A stretch of 64,000 bases of DNA from Sphingobacteriales bacterium (GCA_016700115.1 CP064999.1:4216001-4280000), one strand, 5' to 3'. Counted from the stretch's first letter, positions 17,044 to 26,340 are shown. Notes: generated by a model from the letters alone, not told the origin. A program made the numbers and translations.

Positions 17044-18003
17044 ATGAGGAGTTTGACAAGTGCCATTTTATTCGTGATGTTGCTGTTTGTTTTCAGCAAA
17101 ATGCAAGCACAAAAACCTACAGTCCGATTAACCCCCGACAAAACCCAAATCATGATTGGGGATGCCCTGAACATAAACATAGAAGTTATCTGCAATCCTG
17201 ATATTCAGATTGTTTGGCCGTTTAAGGCAGATAGTCTTGGAAAATTTGAAATCACGGAGATGGCATTGCCCGATACAACGACTATGGAGAACGGGCAGTT
17301 AAAAATCACTCAAAAGCTGACTGTAACGGCTTTCGAAGCAGATACTATGGTAATACCTACTCAAACGTTCAGCTATCGAAACAAACAATCCGGCAGCGGA
17401 GGAGTTTTGCGCACGGATATGCAAACCATCTTAGTCACAGAACCCGAAATTAACCCGGAAAGCGACATAAAAGATATTGCACCAATTCTGGAACTTCCAA
17501 AGAGTTTTTGGGAAAAGATACTTCCTTATTTATTGGCAATATTGGGAATTGGGTTGATCCTGCTTCTTTGGTTTTGGTATCAAAAAAGCAAAAAGAAACC
17601 GCGATTTGAAGAAAAACCGCTTCCTCCTCCCCCACCACCTCATGTAGTAGCTTTAAAAAGATTGCAGGAGTTGGATAAAGCAAAATATTGGCAGCAAGGG
17701 CAGGAAAAACAATATTACAGCGAGCTGACCGATGTTTTACGGGAATATATCGAAAACCGGTATCAAATTCAGGCCTTAGAACTAACCACCGATGAAACTA
17801 TCCGCGCACTCAAAAAAATTTCCATTGAAAAAAACGCACTGTTTCAGTTAAATCAACTGATGCAGTTAGCAGATCTGGTAAAGTTTGCAAAAGCTCATCC
17901 TACGGTTGACCAACATCTGCAGGCATTATCTGAAGCCGAAACTTTTGTGCGAAAAACCAAACCGGTCGAAGAAATCACCGAAACTCAAGCACCAACTCTT
18001 TAA
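17044..18003 (+). CDS. BatD-like membrane protein
   Basis: 319 residues. Signal peptide 1-22 (ends MQAQ). The periplasmic part (about 23-150) is a BatD-type beta domain (VRLTPDKTQIMIGDALNI). One transmembrane helix (about 160-178) is followed by a basic and Pro-rich linker (PLPPPPPPH) and a helical cytoplasmic tail like DUF4381 (REYIENRYQIQALELTTDE). Such proteins belong to Bat/MoxR-VWA clusters, but no VWA or MoxR gene adjoins here. The TPR gene starts just 10 bp after the stop and is likely co-transcribed. Confidence 0.78.
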   Translation: MRSLTSAILFVMLLFVFSKMQAQKPTVRLTPDKTQIMIGDALNINIEVICNPDIQIVWPFKADSLGKFEITEMALPDTTTMENGQLKITQKLTVTAFEADTMVIPTQTFSYRNKQSGSGGVLRTDMQTILVTEPEINPESDIKDIAPILELPKSFWEKILPYLLAILGIGLILLLWFWYQKSKKKPRFEEKPLPPPPPPHVVALKRLQELDKAKYWQQGQEKQYYSELTDVLREYIENRYQIQALELTTDETIRALKKISIEKNALFQLNQLMQLADLVKFAKAHPTVDQHLQALSEAETFVRKTKPVEEITETQAPTL

Positions 18004-18013
18004 ACCCTCCATT

Positions 18014-19498
18014 TTGCCAAATCTCCGGTTTCTGTTCTTTCTCTGCCTGTTTGTTTTATTGGCGTTCAACGCTGTTTTTGCAGGTTCATTCGACATGAAC
18101 AAGCAATGCAAAGAGGCTTACCGGGCAATCATGAGTTTGCAGCTAAAAGAAGCAAAGAAACTGATTGCTTCAGAAAAATTGTCAAACCCCGGTAATCAAA
18201 TTACGCTGTTGCTGGAAAATTATGCCGATGTCATCACGGTTTTTATCAACGAAGAAACAGAAGAATTTAACCGTCTCGAGGCATATAAAAACCAACGGTT
18301 AGCCATTCTGTCAAAATCTGATAAAAACTCGCCCTATTATCTATATTCTCAGGCAGAAATCAACCTTCAATGGGCTTTGGTCAGGTTAAAGTTCGAGCAA
18401 TATTTCAAAGCATTTATGGAGGTGCAAAAAGCCTATAAACTGCTGATCGAAAATCAACAGCGCTTCCCTGATTTTTATCCTAATTTAAAATCTTTGGGTG
18501 CAATTCATGCCTTTATAGGTACCATTCCCGACCAATACAGATGGGGGGTAAAGCTGATTGGAATGGAGGGAAATTTAAAGCAGGGAATGAATGAAATAGC
18601 CATATTTTTAGCTCAGGGGTTACAAAAAGAGCAGTTGTTCAGAGAAGAAGGGTTAATTCTTCAATCTTTTTTACTGCTATATTTAGATGCCAAGCCTGAA
18701 AAAGCATGGGAAATTGTCGAAGAACTGCCCAAAAAAAACAATCTCTTCAACTGCTTCGTGGCAGCAAACATCGCCATGAAAACGGGAAGAAATGAAGAAG
18801 CCATCCACATTCTTCAACACAAACCCACCGGAGCCGGATATATCAATTTTTTCTATCTCGATTACCTCCTGGGAGTTTGTAAATTAAACCGTTTGGATTC
18901 GGATGCCGATATTTATTTGTTCAGTTTTACCTCAAATTTTAAAGGCAGCAATTATCTGAAAGACGCTTACCAAAAAATTGCCTGGGCCAATTTGCTGAAA
19001 AGTAAACCGGAAAAATACCGGCAATACATGCAATATGTCAAAGAAAGAGGTAAAGCGCTGATTGACTTAGACAAACAGGCCTTAAAATCGGCTGAAAGCA
19101 ACGAAGTCCCCGATATAAATTTATTGAAAGCCCGCCTTTTATTTGATGGAGGCTATTACCAAAAAGCATTGCAAACTTTGCAGAATTTTCTGCTTCAGAG
19201 CTATTCTGCGCTTCCGCTTCAATTAGAATACACTTACAGAAAGGCACGGATTTTTGATGGATTAAAACAATATGACAATGCAATTGCTTTTTATTCTCAA
19301 ACTATTTTGCTGAGTAAAGATTCTCCTTATTATTTTGCACCCAAGTCCTGTCTTGAATTAGGAAAATTGTATGAACAATCAGGCAACAAACAAAACGCCG
19401 CTTTATATTACCGGAAAGCTATGGAATACAAAAACCACGAATACCAAAACAGCATCGAACAACAGGCAAAAGCCGGTTTGAACCGTTTGAAAAAATAA
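18014..19498 (+). CDS. Exported TPR protein
   Basis: About 494 residues if TTG 18014 is the start. The open frame extends further left inside the BatD-like gene, but TTG 18014 gives an ideal signal peptide (hydrophobic run ending NAVFA) directly after the previous stop. The rest is helical with TPR-like repeats, clearest at residues 380-490 (ALPLQLEYTYRKARIFDGL, LELGKLYEQSGN). The block AIHAFIGTIPDQYRWGVK recurs in large Bacteroidota TPR proteins. It probably forms a periplasmic scaffold together with the BatD-like protein. Confidence 0.75.
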   Translation: MPNLRFLFFLCLFVLLAFNAVFAGSFDMNKQCKEAYRAIMSLQLKEAKKLIASEKLSNPGNQITLLLENYADVITVFINEETEEFNRLEAYKNQRLAILSKSDKNSPYYLYSQAEINLQWALVRLKFEQYFKAFMEVQKAYKLLIENQQRFPDFYPNLKSLGAIHAFIGTIPDQYRWGVKLIGMEGNLKQGMNEIAIFLAQGLQKEQLFREEGLILQSFLLLYLDAKPEKAWEIVEELPKKNNLFNCFVAANIAMKTGRNEEAIHILQHKPTGAGYINFFYLDYLLGVCKLNRLDSDADIYLFSFTSNFKGSNYLKDAYQKIAWANLLKSKPEKYRQYMQYVKERGKALIDLDKQALKSAESNEVPDINLLKARLLFDGGYYQKALQTLQNFLLQSYSALPLQLEYTYRKARIFDGLKQYDNAIAFYSQTILLSKDSPYYFAPKSCLELGKLYEQSGNKQNAALYYRKAMEYKNHEYQNSIEQQAKAGLNRLKK

Positions 19499-19511
19499 AA
19501 GGTAAAAGAAT

Positions 19512-19655
19512 TTAACCGCATGATTTAGCGGCAAAAATAAACACGGCTATCCAAACCAATCCTTTGAGAAAGAAAAACATAAATCCGGCAAAACCCACCC
19601 TTTTTAACCAAACTATCAGCTTAGATTTATCAGGCCTGTTGTTCATATTGTCCAT
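19512..19655 (-). CDS. Small single-pass membrane protein, 47 residues
   Basis: Below the usual ORF length cut-off. Reading the minus strand from ATG 19655 gives a basic N-terminus (MDNMNNRPDKSKLIVWLKR), then a hydrophobic Phe/Gly-rich helix (VGFAGFMFFFLKGLVWIAV) and a short end AAKSCG. A second ATG nine bases in is also possible. The pattern (KxxxxWLKRxGFAGF, then FLKGLxWxAVF) looks like a conserved small Bacteroidota protein rather than chance, but I cannot confirm this. Function unknown. It converges on the TPR gene, 13 bp away. Confidence 0.55.
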   Translation of the reverse strand: MDNMNNRPDKSKLIVWLKRVGFAGFMFFFLKGLVWIAVFIFAAKSCG

Positions 19656-19997
19656 TAATATTCATTCAGTTTAAAAAGTGAGGAGGTAACGGAAATTCTT
19701 TGGGATTTTAAAAACAAGAATCATAACTCATAAACAAAGTAGGTTGTTCAGTAGTATCCATAGAAAAAAAACAGGTAAGACACCTGAAATGTCAAAGTTT
19801 GCATCTATATTGGCAGGCTCTAAAAGTATATATCATACAATTTGAGTTATATTTAATATCCTACACCAACAAGCGGCAGTTAAATTACCAAAGTTGAATT
19901 TATTATTCTTCCAAACTTAAATTTTTTTCAGAAAAACAAATTTGCCTGAATAGAAAATACCCAAACAACCAGGAAAATTATACTAACTATCTGACCG
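19656..19997. other. Intergenic region, 342 bp
   Basis: Very AT-rich, between the divergent small membrane protein and the ECF sigma gene. No open frame, hairpin terminator or exact TAnnTTTG box is seen. It should contain both promoters. Confidence 0.4.
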
Positions 19998-20528
19998 GTG
20001 ACCGAAAATCAACTCATCATACAATGTATTGAAGGGAATAGAAATGCACAGCGTTTGTTGTATGAGCGTTTTGCGTCCGCTATGTTCGGAGTTTGCCGGC
20101 GATACATCCAAAACGAAGCAGATGCAGAGGAGGTTTTGGTAGGTGGTTTTTTTAAAGTATTCTGTCATTTGGAAAACTATAAAGGAATTGGAAGTTTTGA
20201 AGGATGGATTAGAAAAATTATGGTAAATGAAGCCTTGTCTTTAATCAGGAAACAAAACACTCAAAAAAATATTACTTATGACGAATTAGACACCACCTAT
20301 CAGGGCGTTGCAGATGAACAGACGGATTCCAAAATCACCGAAAGCGATATTTTGCAATTATTAACCAAACTGCCAAACGGATACAGAACCATTTTTAACC
20401 TGTATGCCATTGAAGGCTATTCGCACGAAGAAATCGCTGCAATGCTTCAGATAAGTGTTAACACCTCAAAATCTCAGGTCCTTAAAGCAAGAAGAATGTT
20501 GCAAAAATTTTTGAGTAAAACCGTATAG
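19998..20528 (+). CDS. ECF RNA polymerase sigma factor
   Basis: 176 residues with a GTG start. Region 2 occupies about residues 20-85 (LLYERFASAMFGVCRRYI, ADAEEV, FFKVFCHLENYKG, FEGWIRKIMVNEAL). Region 4 lies at about 115-175 with LPNGYRTIFNLYAIEGYSHEEIA and the helix-turn-helix ending NTSKSQVLKARRML. It directs RNA polymerase to a special promoter set, probably for envelope stress, under control of the membrane protein encoded next. The expected DAED-like motif reads DAEEVLVGGF, a mild deviation. Confidence 0.92.
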   Translation: MTENQLIIQCIEGNRNAQRLLYERFASAMFGVCRRYIQNEADAEEVLVGGFFKVFCHLENYKGIGSFEGWIRKIMVNEALSLIRKQNTQKNITYDELDTTYQGVADEQTDSKITESDILQLLTKLPNGYRTIFNLYAIEGYSHEEIAAMLQISVNTSKSQVLKARRMLQKFLSKTV

Positions 20529-20715
20529 GCAATGTCATAAGTTTAAGCTGACTGTATTTCAAAATTTACGGAAGAAAAACAGAAAAAGCCATAAACCCCA
20601 TAAAAGACAAAAACAAACACCCGCTATTTATTGAAAACTATCCTGCAAACCCAAATATTTTACTTTATATACAGCAATAACCGGAAGTTTACCGGCTCGT
20701 AAAACAGATTTGACA

Positions 20716-21960
20716 ATGAACTTAGAAGATATTGACCAAATTTTCAGAGATAATCAAAGGCAGTTTGACAAAATGCCGGCCGAAGAGGTATGGCTGAAAC
20801 TCGAGCACCGTCTGTCTGTTGAACGAAGTCCGGTGGTCAAAACAAAAAATTTGTTTTTTAAAAGAAAAACCTGGCTTTATGTGGCTGCTGCTGCATTGGT
20901 CATCCTTTTGGTTTCTCCAATCACCCTCTATCTGCTAAAACAAAATGAATCTGAAAAAACCGGACAAATTGCACTCTTAAATGAACCTGTTGGCAACAAT
21001 GAAAAGGCGGTTGCAGAAATATCTGCTCATGATTCTATGTATAGTTCAGAGTTAACGAAATCAGAAGAAAATATACAGGCTGCTCAGGAAACTAAATCTT
21101 ATATCACTAAAAAGTCAATCAGGGATTCTAAATTAAAAAAAGAAGATATAGAGAATGATGAAACAATTGCATCATCTGAAAGCCAACCCCCTTATGGTTC
21201 AACACCAATGGCCTCCGCTCCAAATGCTGAAAAAGAGATAACTAAGACAACACAAGATGTTCAATTTGAAGAAAACAGCAAATTGTTTGCAAATGTGGAA
21301 TCAGAATCGGTGAAGGGAAAAGATCAGGACTATCTCAATTTTTCGAGATATTACAGCCCTTTAGACGATAACACTCAGTCTCTTCGAAAATCAGACAGGC
21401 TTGCTTCAGAGCAAATCCCTGCTTCAAAAACCACTCCTTCCGCCAAAAGTGCTGAAAAGGATAAATCTTCCGGTTTGGCTGAAAAAAGGGCAAAACCAAA
21501 AACAGTTACAGATAAAACATCAACACCGGCAAAAACTGAGGTCAGCCCGGGCGCGGGCATAACAAACCAAATTGATAATTTAACTCAAATTTCGTGGCTT
21601 TGGGGTATATGGACTAAAGTAACTGACGGCATACAAATCTCAGAAACATGGAACAGTAACGGAACAGGAACTATTTCGACCCATCAAAACGATAAAACCG
21701 TTTTTTCAGAATCTTCAAGTATAAAATCCACAAACAATACACTAGTATATATCTTAAAACATCCGGAAACCGGAAAAGAAGCCTACTATCCGCTTTCTGG
21801 CATTTCTACAGATAAAGATTTAATTTTTGAAAACCGGGAATTACCTTATCCAAACCAGATACGCTATCAATTGATTTCGCCATCCACACTATCGGTTACA
21901 TTTTCAGATGAAATCAACAGACCCGGATATCAGAATACAATTATCCTTAACAAACAATAA
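20716..21960 (+). CDS. Putative anti-sigma protein with DUF6265-like outer domain
   Basis: 414 residues from ATG 20716; a TTG two codons upstream is unlikely. A short cytoplasmic part (1-50, IDQIFRDNQRQFDKMPAEEVW) resembles Bacteroidota anti-sigma N-termini, and one transmembrane helix follows at about 53-73. A long low-complexity Ser/Lys/Glu linker (75-285) then leads to a C-terminal beta domain resembling DUF6265 (WLWGIWTKVTDG, ISETWNSNGTGT, FENRELPYP). It follows the ECF sigma gene by 187 bp on the same strand, so membrane capture of that sigma factor is likely. The sensed ligand is unknown. Confidence 0.72.
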   Translation: MNLEDIDQIFRDNQRQFDKMPAEEVWLKLEHRLSVERSPVVKTKNLFFKRKTWLYVAAAALVILLVSPITLYLLKQNESEKTGQIALLNEPVGNNEKAVAEISAHDSMYSSELTKSEENIQAAQETKSYITKKSIRDSKLKKEDIENDETIASSESQPPYGSTPMASAPNAEKEITKTTQDVQFEENSKLFANVESESVKGKDQDYLNFSRYYSPLDDNTQSLRKSDRLASEQIPASKTTPSAKSAEKDKSSGLAEKRAKPKTVTDKTSTPAKTEVSPGAGITNQIDNLTQISWLWGIWTKVTDGIQISETWNSNGTGTISTHQNDKTVFSESSSIKSTNNTLVYILKHPETGKEAYYPLSGISTDKDLIFENRELPYPNQIRYQLISPSTLSVTFSDEINRPGYQNTIILNKQ

Positions 21961-21972
21961 ATCTACTTGTTG

Positions 21973-22992
21973 ATGCAAGCAGCAGTTTTGGTCAAAAACG
22001 GAAGTTCAAAAAATGCGTTTGAAATTCAAACCTTACCGGATTTACCGATGTGTCGTTCAAATGAGGTTAAAATTGAAGTCAAAGCGTTTGGACTTAATTT
22101 TGCGGACGTTACTGCCCGATTGGGCAAATATCCGGATTGCCCTCCATTACCGGCTGTTATCGGTTATGAAGTTGTTGGACATGTTATCGAAACCGGAAGT
22201 GAGGTTAAAGATTTGAAACCCGGACAAAGGGTGCTTGCCTTTACGAGATTTGGCGGTTATTCTACACAAGTAATTGCACAGGCAAACGGAGTGGTTGCCA
22301 TCCCGGATAACATAAGTCATGCAGAAGCGGCAGCTTTAGCCACTCAATATTGCACCGCATATTATGCTGCATGTATCGCCATTAATCTTCAACCATCTGA
22401 CCGTGTATTGATTCAGGCAGCAGCCGGAGGTGTTGGAATTGCACTAACTCAAATTGCAAAAAAAAACGGATGTTATATTTATGGAACCGCGGGGTCGGAT
22501 TCAAAATTGGAAGTCTTACGCCAATTGGGCGTAGATGTTCCGGTTAACTATCAAAAGCAGGAGGTGGCAAAGATTATTGCACAGACTTCGCCAAATGGCA
22601 AGTTGGATGTAATTTTTGATTCTGTAGGAGGTAGTTTTGTCAGGAAGAGCTTTAAAATGTTAAATTCCGGTGGAAGATTGGTTTGTTATGGAGCTGCCGG
22701 ATTGTCGGGTGCAAACATGTTTAATACTGCTGTTAAAGCGCTCGAATTTGGTTTTTACCATCCCATACAGTTTATGATGCGCTCTGTCAGTTTGATAGGG
22801 GTAAATATGCTTCGAATTGCCGATAATAAACCGGAATTGCTTCAAAAAGCACTCACAAAAGTTGTCAAAGGATATCAGAACGGAGATTTCAAACCAATTA
22901 CCGGAGGAGTGTTTCCAATTTCAGAACTTGCAAAAGCTCATGATTTGCTTCAAACCCGGCAAACAATCGGCAAAGTGGTAGTAGAATGGTAA
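21973..22992 (+). CDS. MDR-family zinc-less oxidoreductase (quinone oxidoreductase-like)
   Basis: 339 residues from ATG 21973 (two TTG codons precede it). GroES-like N-terminal domain with GLNFADVTARLGKYPDCP and GYEVVGHVIETGS, then a Rossmann domain with AAAGGVGIALTQIAK near 155. The four structural Zn Cys residues and catalytic Zn ligands of alcohol dehydrogenases are absent, placing it with quinone reductase/VAT-1-like proteins that use NADPH. Only 12 bp separate it from the anti-sigma-like gene, so it may share that transcript. The physiological substrate is unknown. Confidence 0.87.
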   Translation: MQAAVLVKNGSSKNAFEIQTLPDLPMCRSNEVKIEVKAFGLNFADVTARLGKYPDCPPLPAVIGYEVVGHVIETGSEVKDLKPGQRVLAFTRFGGYSTQVIAQANGVVAIPDNISHAEAAALATQYCTAYYAACIAINLQPSDRVLIQAAAGGVGIALTQIAKKNGCYIYGTAGSDSKLEVLRQLGVDVPVNYQKQEVAKIIAQTSPNGKLDVIFDSVGGSFVRKSFKMLNSGGRLVCYGAAGLSGANMFNTAVKALEFGFYHPIQFMMRSVSLIGVNMLRIADNKPELLQKALTKVVKGYQNGDFKPITGGVFPISELAKAHDLLQTRQTIGKVVVEW

Positions 22993-23032
22993 AAACCCGG
23001 AAAAAATGGTCAGTTTACAAATAATAGAATGA

Positions 23033-23809
23033 CTATTCCATGCCCCAGTTATCCATTATAAATGAGATATCCTGATAAGCCGTCAAATCATGCTGCACGG
23101 GAACCACAGAAACAAACCCATTGTCAAGGGCATAAATATCGGTATCTGTTCCATCATCCATACAAACAAATTTTCCGGTTAGCCAATAATAGGTACTCCC
23201 CTGCGGGTCTTTCCGCTCGTCAAACTCTTCTTCCCACTTCGCTTTTGCCTGCCGGCAAATCTTAACTCCTTTTATTTCATTTTCAGGCAAATTTGGAATA
23301 TTGACATTTAATAAATGAAAATTAGGAACCCCTTTTGTAAGCATATTTTGAACAATCATCCTCACAAATTTCTTGGAAGGGTTCATATCTGCTTTAGAAC
23401 TATAATTCAGAAGTGAAAACCCGATTGCGGGAATTTTTTCCAGCGAAGCTTCCATCGCCGCTGAAAGTGTCCCCGAATAAATGACATTGATTGAAGAATT
23501 AGCTCCGTGATTTATACCGGAAACACATAAATCAGGCTTGCGGTGTAATATTTTATCTACTGCCAGTTTCACGCAATCCACAGGAGTACCGGAACAGGCA
23601 TAAGCGACTACATCTTCAAAAATATCTACTTTCGATAACCTTAAAGGGAAGTGAATGGTAATTGCATGACCCATAGCAGACTGAGGTTTATCGGGTGCAA
23701 CAACCACAACTGTTCCAAATTCCTGCATCACTTCTACCAAAGCACGAATGCCTCCCGAAGTAATTCCATCATCATTAGTAACCAGAATTATTCTGTCTTT
23801 TTTATACAT
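23033..23809 (-). CDS. surE: 5'/3'-nucleotidase SurE
   Basis: 258 residues from ATG 23809. A TTG/other start upstream would lie before the promoter box at 23855-23862, so it is rejected. SurE dephosphorylates nucleoside monophosphates with a divalent metal. The metal site is Asp13-Asp14 in VTNDDGI, a conserved Ser lies in PDKPQSAMGHAIT, and Asn in SGINHGAN; SGTLSAAMEA completes the family pattern. It is single and converges on the MDR gene. Confidence 0.94.
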   Translation of the reverse strand: MYKKDRIILVTNDDGITSGGIRALVEVMQEFGTVVVVAPDKPQSAMGHAITIHFPLRLSKVDIFEDVVAYACSGTPVDCVKLAVDKILHRKPDLCVSGINHGANSSINVIYSGTLSAAMEASLEKIPAIGFSLLNYSSKADMNPSKKFVRMIVQNMLTKGVPNFHLLNVNIPNLPENEIKGVKICRQAKAKWEEEFDERKDPQGSTYYWLTGKFVCMDDGTDTDIYALDNGFVSVVPVQHDLTAYQDISFIMDNWGME

Positions 23810-23854
23810 AAACAGTTTTTGAGCAACTAAAACATAACTTCTAAAAAAACAAGG

Positions 23855-23862
23855 CAAAGATA
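23855..23862 (-). promoter_or_regulatory. surE promoter: Putative -7 promoter element TATCTTTG
   Basis: Exact TAnnTTTG on the minus strand, 45 bp before the surE ATG. It fixes the start downstream of the longer open frame. Confidence 0.5.
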
Positions 23863-23915
23863 GCCAAACTGTTTAGAACAGTCTTTTTTTCAAAAATAGA
23901 TATGCACCTGAAAAA

Positions 23916-25325
23916 TCAATCAAATACCGGAACAATGATACCTTCAGATTCTGAAGGCCAATTGCGGATGTTCAGATTCCGGTTGTTTAAAGTTAAACTG
24001 ATGGTTGAAGGTTCGGAAGCAGGTAAAAAAACATCAACCCCTGCAAGGAAAGGGGTTAATCCAAAAAGTGTAATAGCCGTATTGTCGGTTGTTTGGTTAT
24101 TGTTGGCATCATACACAAAAAAAGCAATAGCAGTTTTGGAGGCCGGAGCAAAATTAGCACTCGACAATTCTGTGCTGTTGATAAACAATTCATCTCTACC
24201 ATTTATAACTGCCTGCGAAGAAGCGAAAACAGCCACAGCCGATTGATTGTCATTTTTAGGCAATCCTCCCAATAAAATACCGGCCAAAGATCCCGGCGGA
24301 GGTAAAGTCCGAAGGTAAACATGTGTATTTGTATGTGTAAATCCTTCTCTATAATAATGAACCGGGCGGTCGCCGGCAACTGTACTTTGGATTAAAAATT
24401 CATAGGGCGTATTTGGCTTTGGCATAAAATCTCCCCAAAAACCTTTTGAATCTGTAATAAAAGTTGCCTGTGGTTGTTCTGTTATCCTCCAACCTGTTTC
24501 AGGATTCACTTCATATACCCTTACAGTTGCTCCTGATAATGGGGCGTTCTCACCTAAAGTAACCGCCTTTCCACCTACTTTAAACCGGTGTTCGCCCAAA
24601 ATTTCTGAAGTTTGGGGTGATATCCCTCTAAAAAAGGTAAACATCGCTTCAAACGATTCAACACTTGTAGCTACCTGATAATGGTCTGCATCAGTAAGTT
24701 TTACATTAGTAGCACCGGATATATCACCTCCTGAAACTACTTCATCTCCTTCAGACCAAATATTTAGCGTAGGAACAGAACCGCTACCGGCAGGTCCTGA
24801 TTGAACACCACTTCCAATATGTACATAATGAGCAACTTTAGCAGCCCTTGCAGGATTGGACAGATAATTATATCCCAAACTTCCTCCGGCAGAATGGCCT
24901 ACCAGCTCTACTTTATCAACATTGGTTATATTCAGCACTTCGTCTATAAATTCATCCAAAAGAGCAGCATTATCTATTCCATTGCCAATACTATTCCAGT
25001 CAAATGTAAACAAACGATCATTACAATAACCATTTGAAGTAAATCGCATTATTTGAAGTGCATAAGTATCTCCGGATGCCAAAACACCATGTACCATCAC
25101 CAATGGTAAATAGCTATCGTTACATGGGTTTAAAGGGTTAACTTCGATTGGTTCAAAAGGCAATGTATCTGTGGGATTGATAGCAGTGCCAACCGAATTT
25201 TTAAAAATACTTTCGTCATTTTCTTCTTCATCTTTCTTACAGCCCTCTAATACAAAAACTATTACACATAAACACATAAGAATTTTTAACCACCCCGAAA
25301 TTGCTGAAAAAGACAGATGTTGCAT
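23916..25325 (-). CDS. Alpha/beta-hydrolase (lipase-like) lipoprotein
   Basis: 469 residues. Lipobox VLEGC puts lipidated Cys29 after a hydrophobic signal. An acidic stretch follows (KKDEEENDES), often a surface-export signal for Bacteroidota lipoproteins. The hydrolase domain spans about 70-235: VMVHGVLASGDTYA forms the oxyanion strand and ELVGHSAGGSLGYN carries the nucleophilic Ser; DADHY supplies a likely His. Residues about 240-330 look like a carboxypeptidase-type beta domain (LSGATVRVYEV, ITDSKGFWGDF), and the end is another beta region. It probably cleaves lipids or esters at the cell surface. Confidence 0.82.
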   Translation of the reverse strand: MQHLSFSAISGWLKILMCLCVIVFVLEGCKKDEEENDESIFKNSVGTAINPTDTLPFEPIEVNPLNPCNDSYLPLVMVHGVLASGDTYALQIMRFTSNGYCNDRLFTFDWNSIGNGIDNAALLDEFIDEVLNITNVDKVELVGHSAGGSLGYNYLSNPARAAKVAHYVHIGSGVQSGPAGSGSVPTLNIWSEGDEVVSGGDISGATNVKLTDADHYQVATSVESFEAMFTFFRGISPQTSEILGEHRFKVGGKAVTLGENAPLSGATVRVYEVNPETGWRITEQPQATFITDSKGFWGDFMPKPNTPYEFLIQSTVAGDRPVHYYREGFTHTNTHVYLRTLPPPGSLAGILLGGLPKNDNQSAVAVFASSQAVINGRDELFINSTELSSANFAPASKTAIAFFVYDANNNQTTDNTAITLFGLTPFLAGVDVFLPASEPSTISLTLNNRNLNIRNWPSESEGIIVPVFD

Positions 25326-25398
25326 ATTTTATTTGATTTGAGTTTTTGCTAAAATACAATAAGTTTCTGCTTGATTATAACAGAACAAAATAACTGAA

Positions 25399-25887
25399 TT
25401 AATCGGTGTCTTTCAAAACAATGGTATAAGTTCCAAACCTCTGACCGGTTGCGAATCTGAATTTAAACGGAACCAAAAAAATATTTTCAGGATAAGCATC
25501 AAGCAAATCTGCCTGATAAATCCTGAAATCTAATAAATCGGACTTAAAATCTTTATTCGGATCAATATCCGTTAAAAAAGGGCGATATCCGGTCCATTCC
25601 TTTTTTTCTGGTTGAAACGCAAAATAATAAAATTCATAAGCTAAACCGACATTCTCATCTATTCCAATAAAATTATGTATTTGTTTGGTTGTTCCGGTCG
25701 GAATATAATACCAACCCTCGGAAACCCAGTTGCCTTCTTGCCATTTATCCCCTGTTTTAGGGGTATAATGATAAGCTAATGACAACCAAACAGGCTCAGA
25801 GGAATCATTTTTGCAATACACCTGAGCCTCTGTTTTCAAATTAAAAAAAATCAATAAAGCACATGTGGCTAATAAGATATGTTTCAT
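25399..25887 (-). CDS. DUF1036-like exported protein
   Basis: 162 residues with a signal peptide (1-21, ends EAQV). The mature part resembles DUF1036: Cys-Lys-Asn, EPVWLSLAYHYTPK, WVSEGWYYIPTGTTKQIHN. DUF1036 proteins are small exported proteins of unknown function. It sits 73 bp upstream of the lipase-like lipoprotein on the same strand and may share its transcript. No catalytic residues can be assigned. Confidence 0.7.
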   Translation of the reverse strand: MKHILLATCALLIFFNLKTEAQVYCKNDSSEPVWLSLAYHYTPKTGDKWQEGNWVSEGWYYIPTGTTKQIHNFIGIDENVGLAYEFYYFAFQPEKKEWTGYRPFLTDIDPNKDFKSDLLDFRIYQADLLDAYPENIFLVPFKFRFATGQRFGTYTIVLKDTD

Positions 25888-26048
25888 TTTAAATTAAAAA
25901 TTGAATCTTTATCCTATTCTGAGCAAAAAATTCCTGTTAAATTTGAGGTAAATATCTGCAAATTTTTAATCAGTTACAATCTATTTTGCGTAAAAATCAA
26001 AGCACTAACTAAAGAAAAAGAAACCCAATTTTATCGGATAATATTAAG

Positions 26049-26079
26049 AAAAAGCCATTGTAATAATTACAAAGGCTTT
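26049..26079 (-). terminator. Rho-independent terminator behind a gene remnant
   Basis: Stem aaagccattgtaa / ttacaaaggcttt with one mismatch and a 3-base loop. On the minus strand it runs into CTTTTTCTT. It lies just past the stop of the fibronectin-like fragment. Confidence 0.65.
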
Positions 26080-26103
26080 TGAGAACAGGTTTATACATAT
26101 TAC

Positions 26104-26340
26104 CTATCTGACTAAAGTTATTGCCATATTGCTCAATTCGCTGCATCCTTTGCTGTTAAAGCATCTCAATTGAAGCCATATCTTTGTTGAAGGAGCAATA
26201 CCTTTTAAGTTGACTTTCGCTTTTACACTTCCGCTATTAGGTCTATGAGAAAGTCGAAGGTTAATTGGAATCGCGGGTAATTGAATAGAAACAGGCTTTC
26301 CACCATAAATGTCAATACCGGAACTATGAGAATTGGTTGG
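26104..26340 (-). pseudogene. 3' remnant of a fibronectin-III-like protein gene
   Basis: The minus strand from 26340 reads 78 codons without a start before a TAG at 26104. The translation (SGIDIYGGKPVSIQLPAI, then GIAPSTKIWLQLRCFNSKGC and SELSN) resembles the last strands of a fibronectin-III domain, with the typical NSKGxSxxSN end. A TAA blocks the frame just upstream (26341-26343), and a different minus frame is open above it, so the 5' part is lost or frameshifted. The retained terminator behind it supports a former real gene end. It is short, so chance similarity is possible. Confidence 0.5.

Noticed and set aside
23902..24246. Plus-strand 114-residue frame
   Set aside because: Fully antisense to the lipase-like lipoprotein and has no family match.
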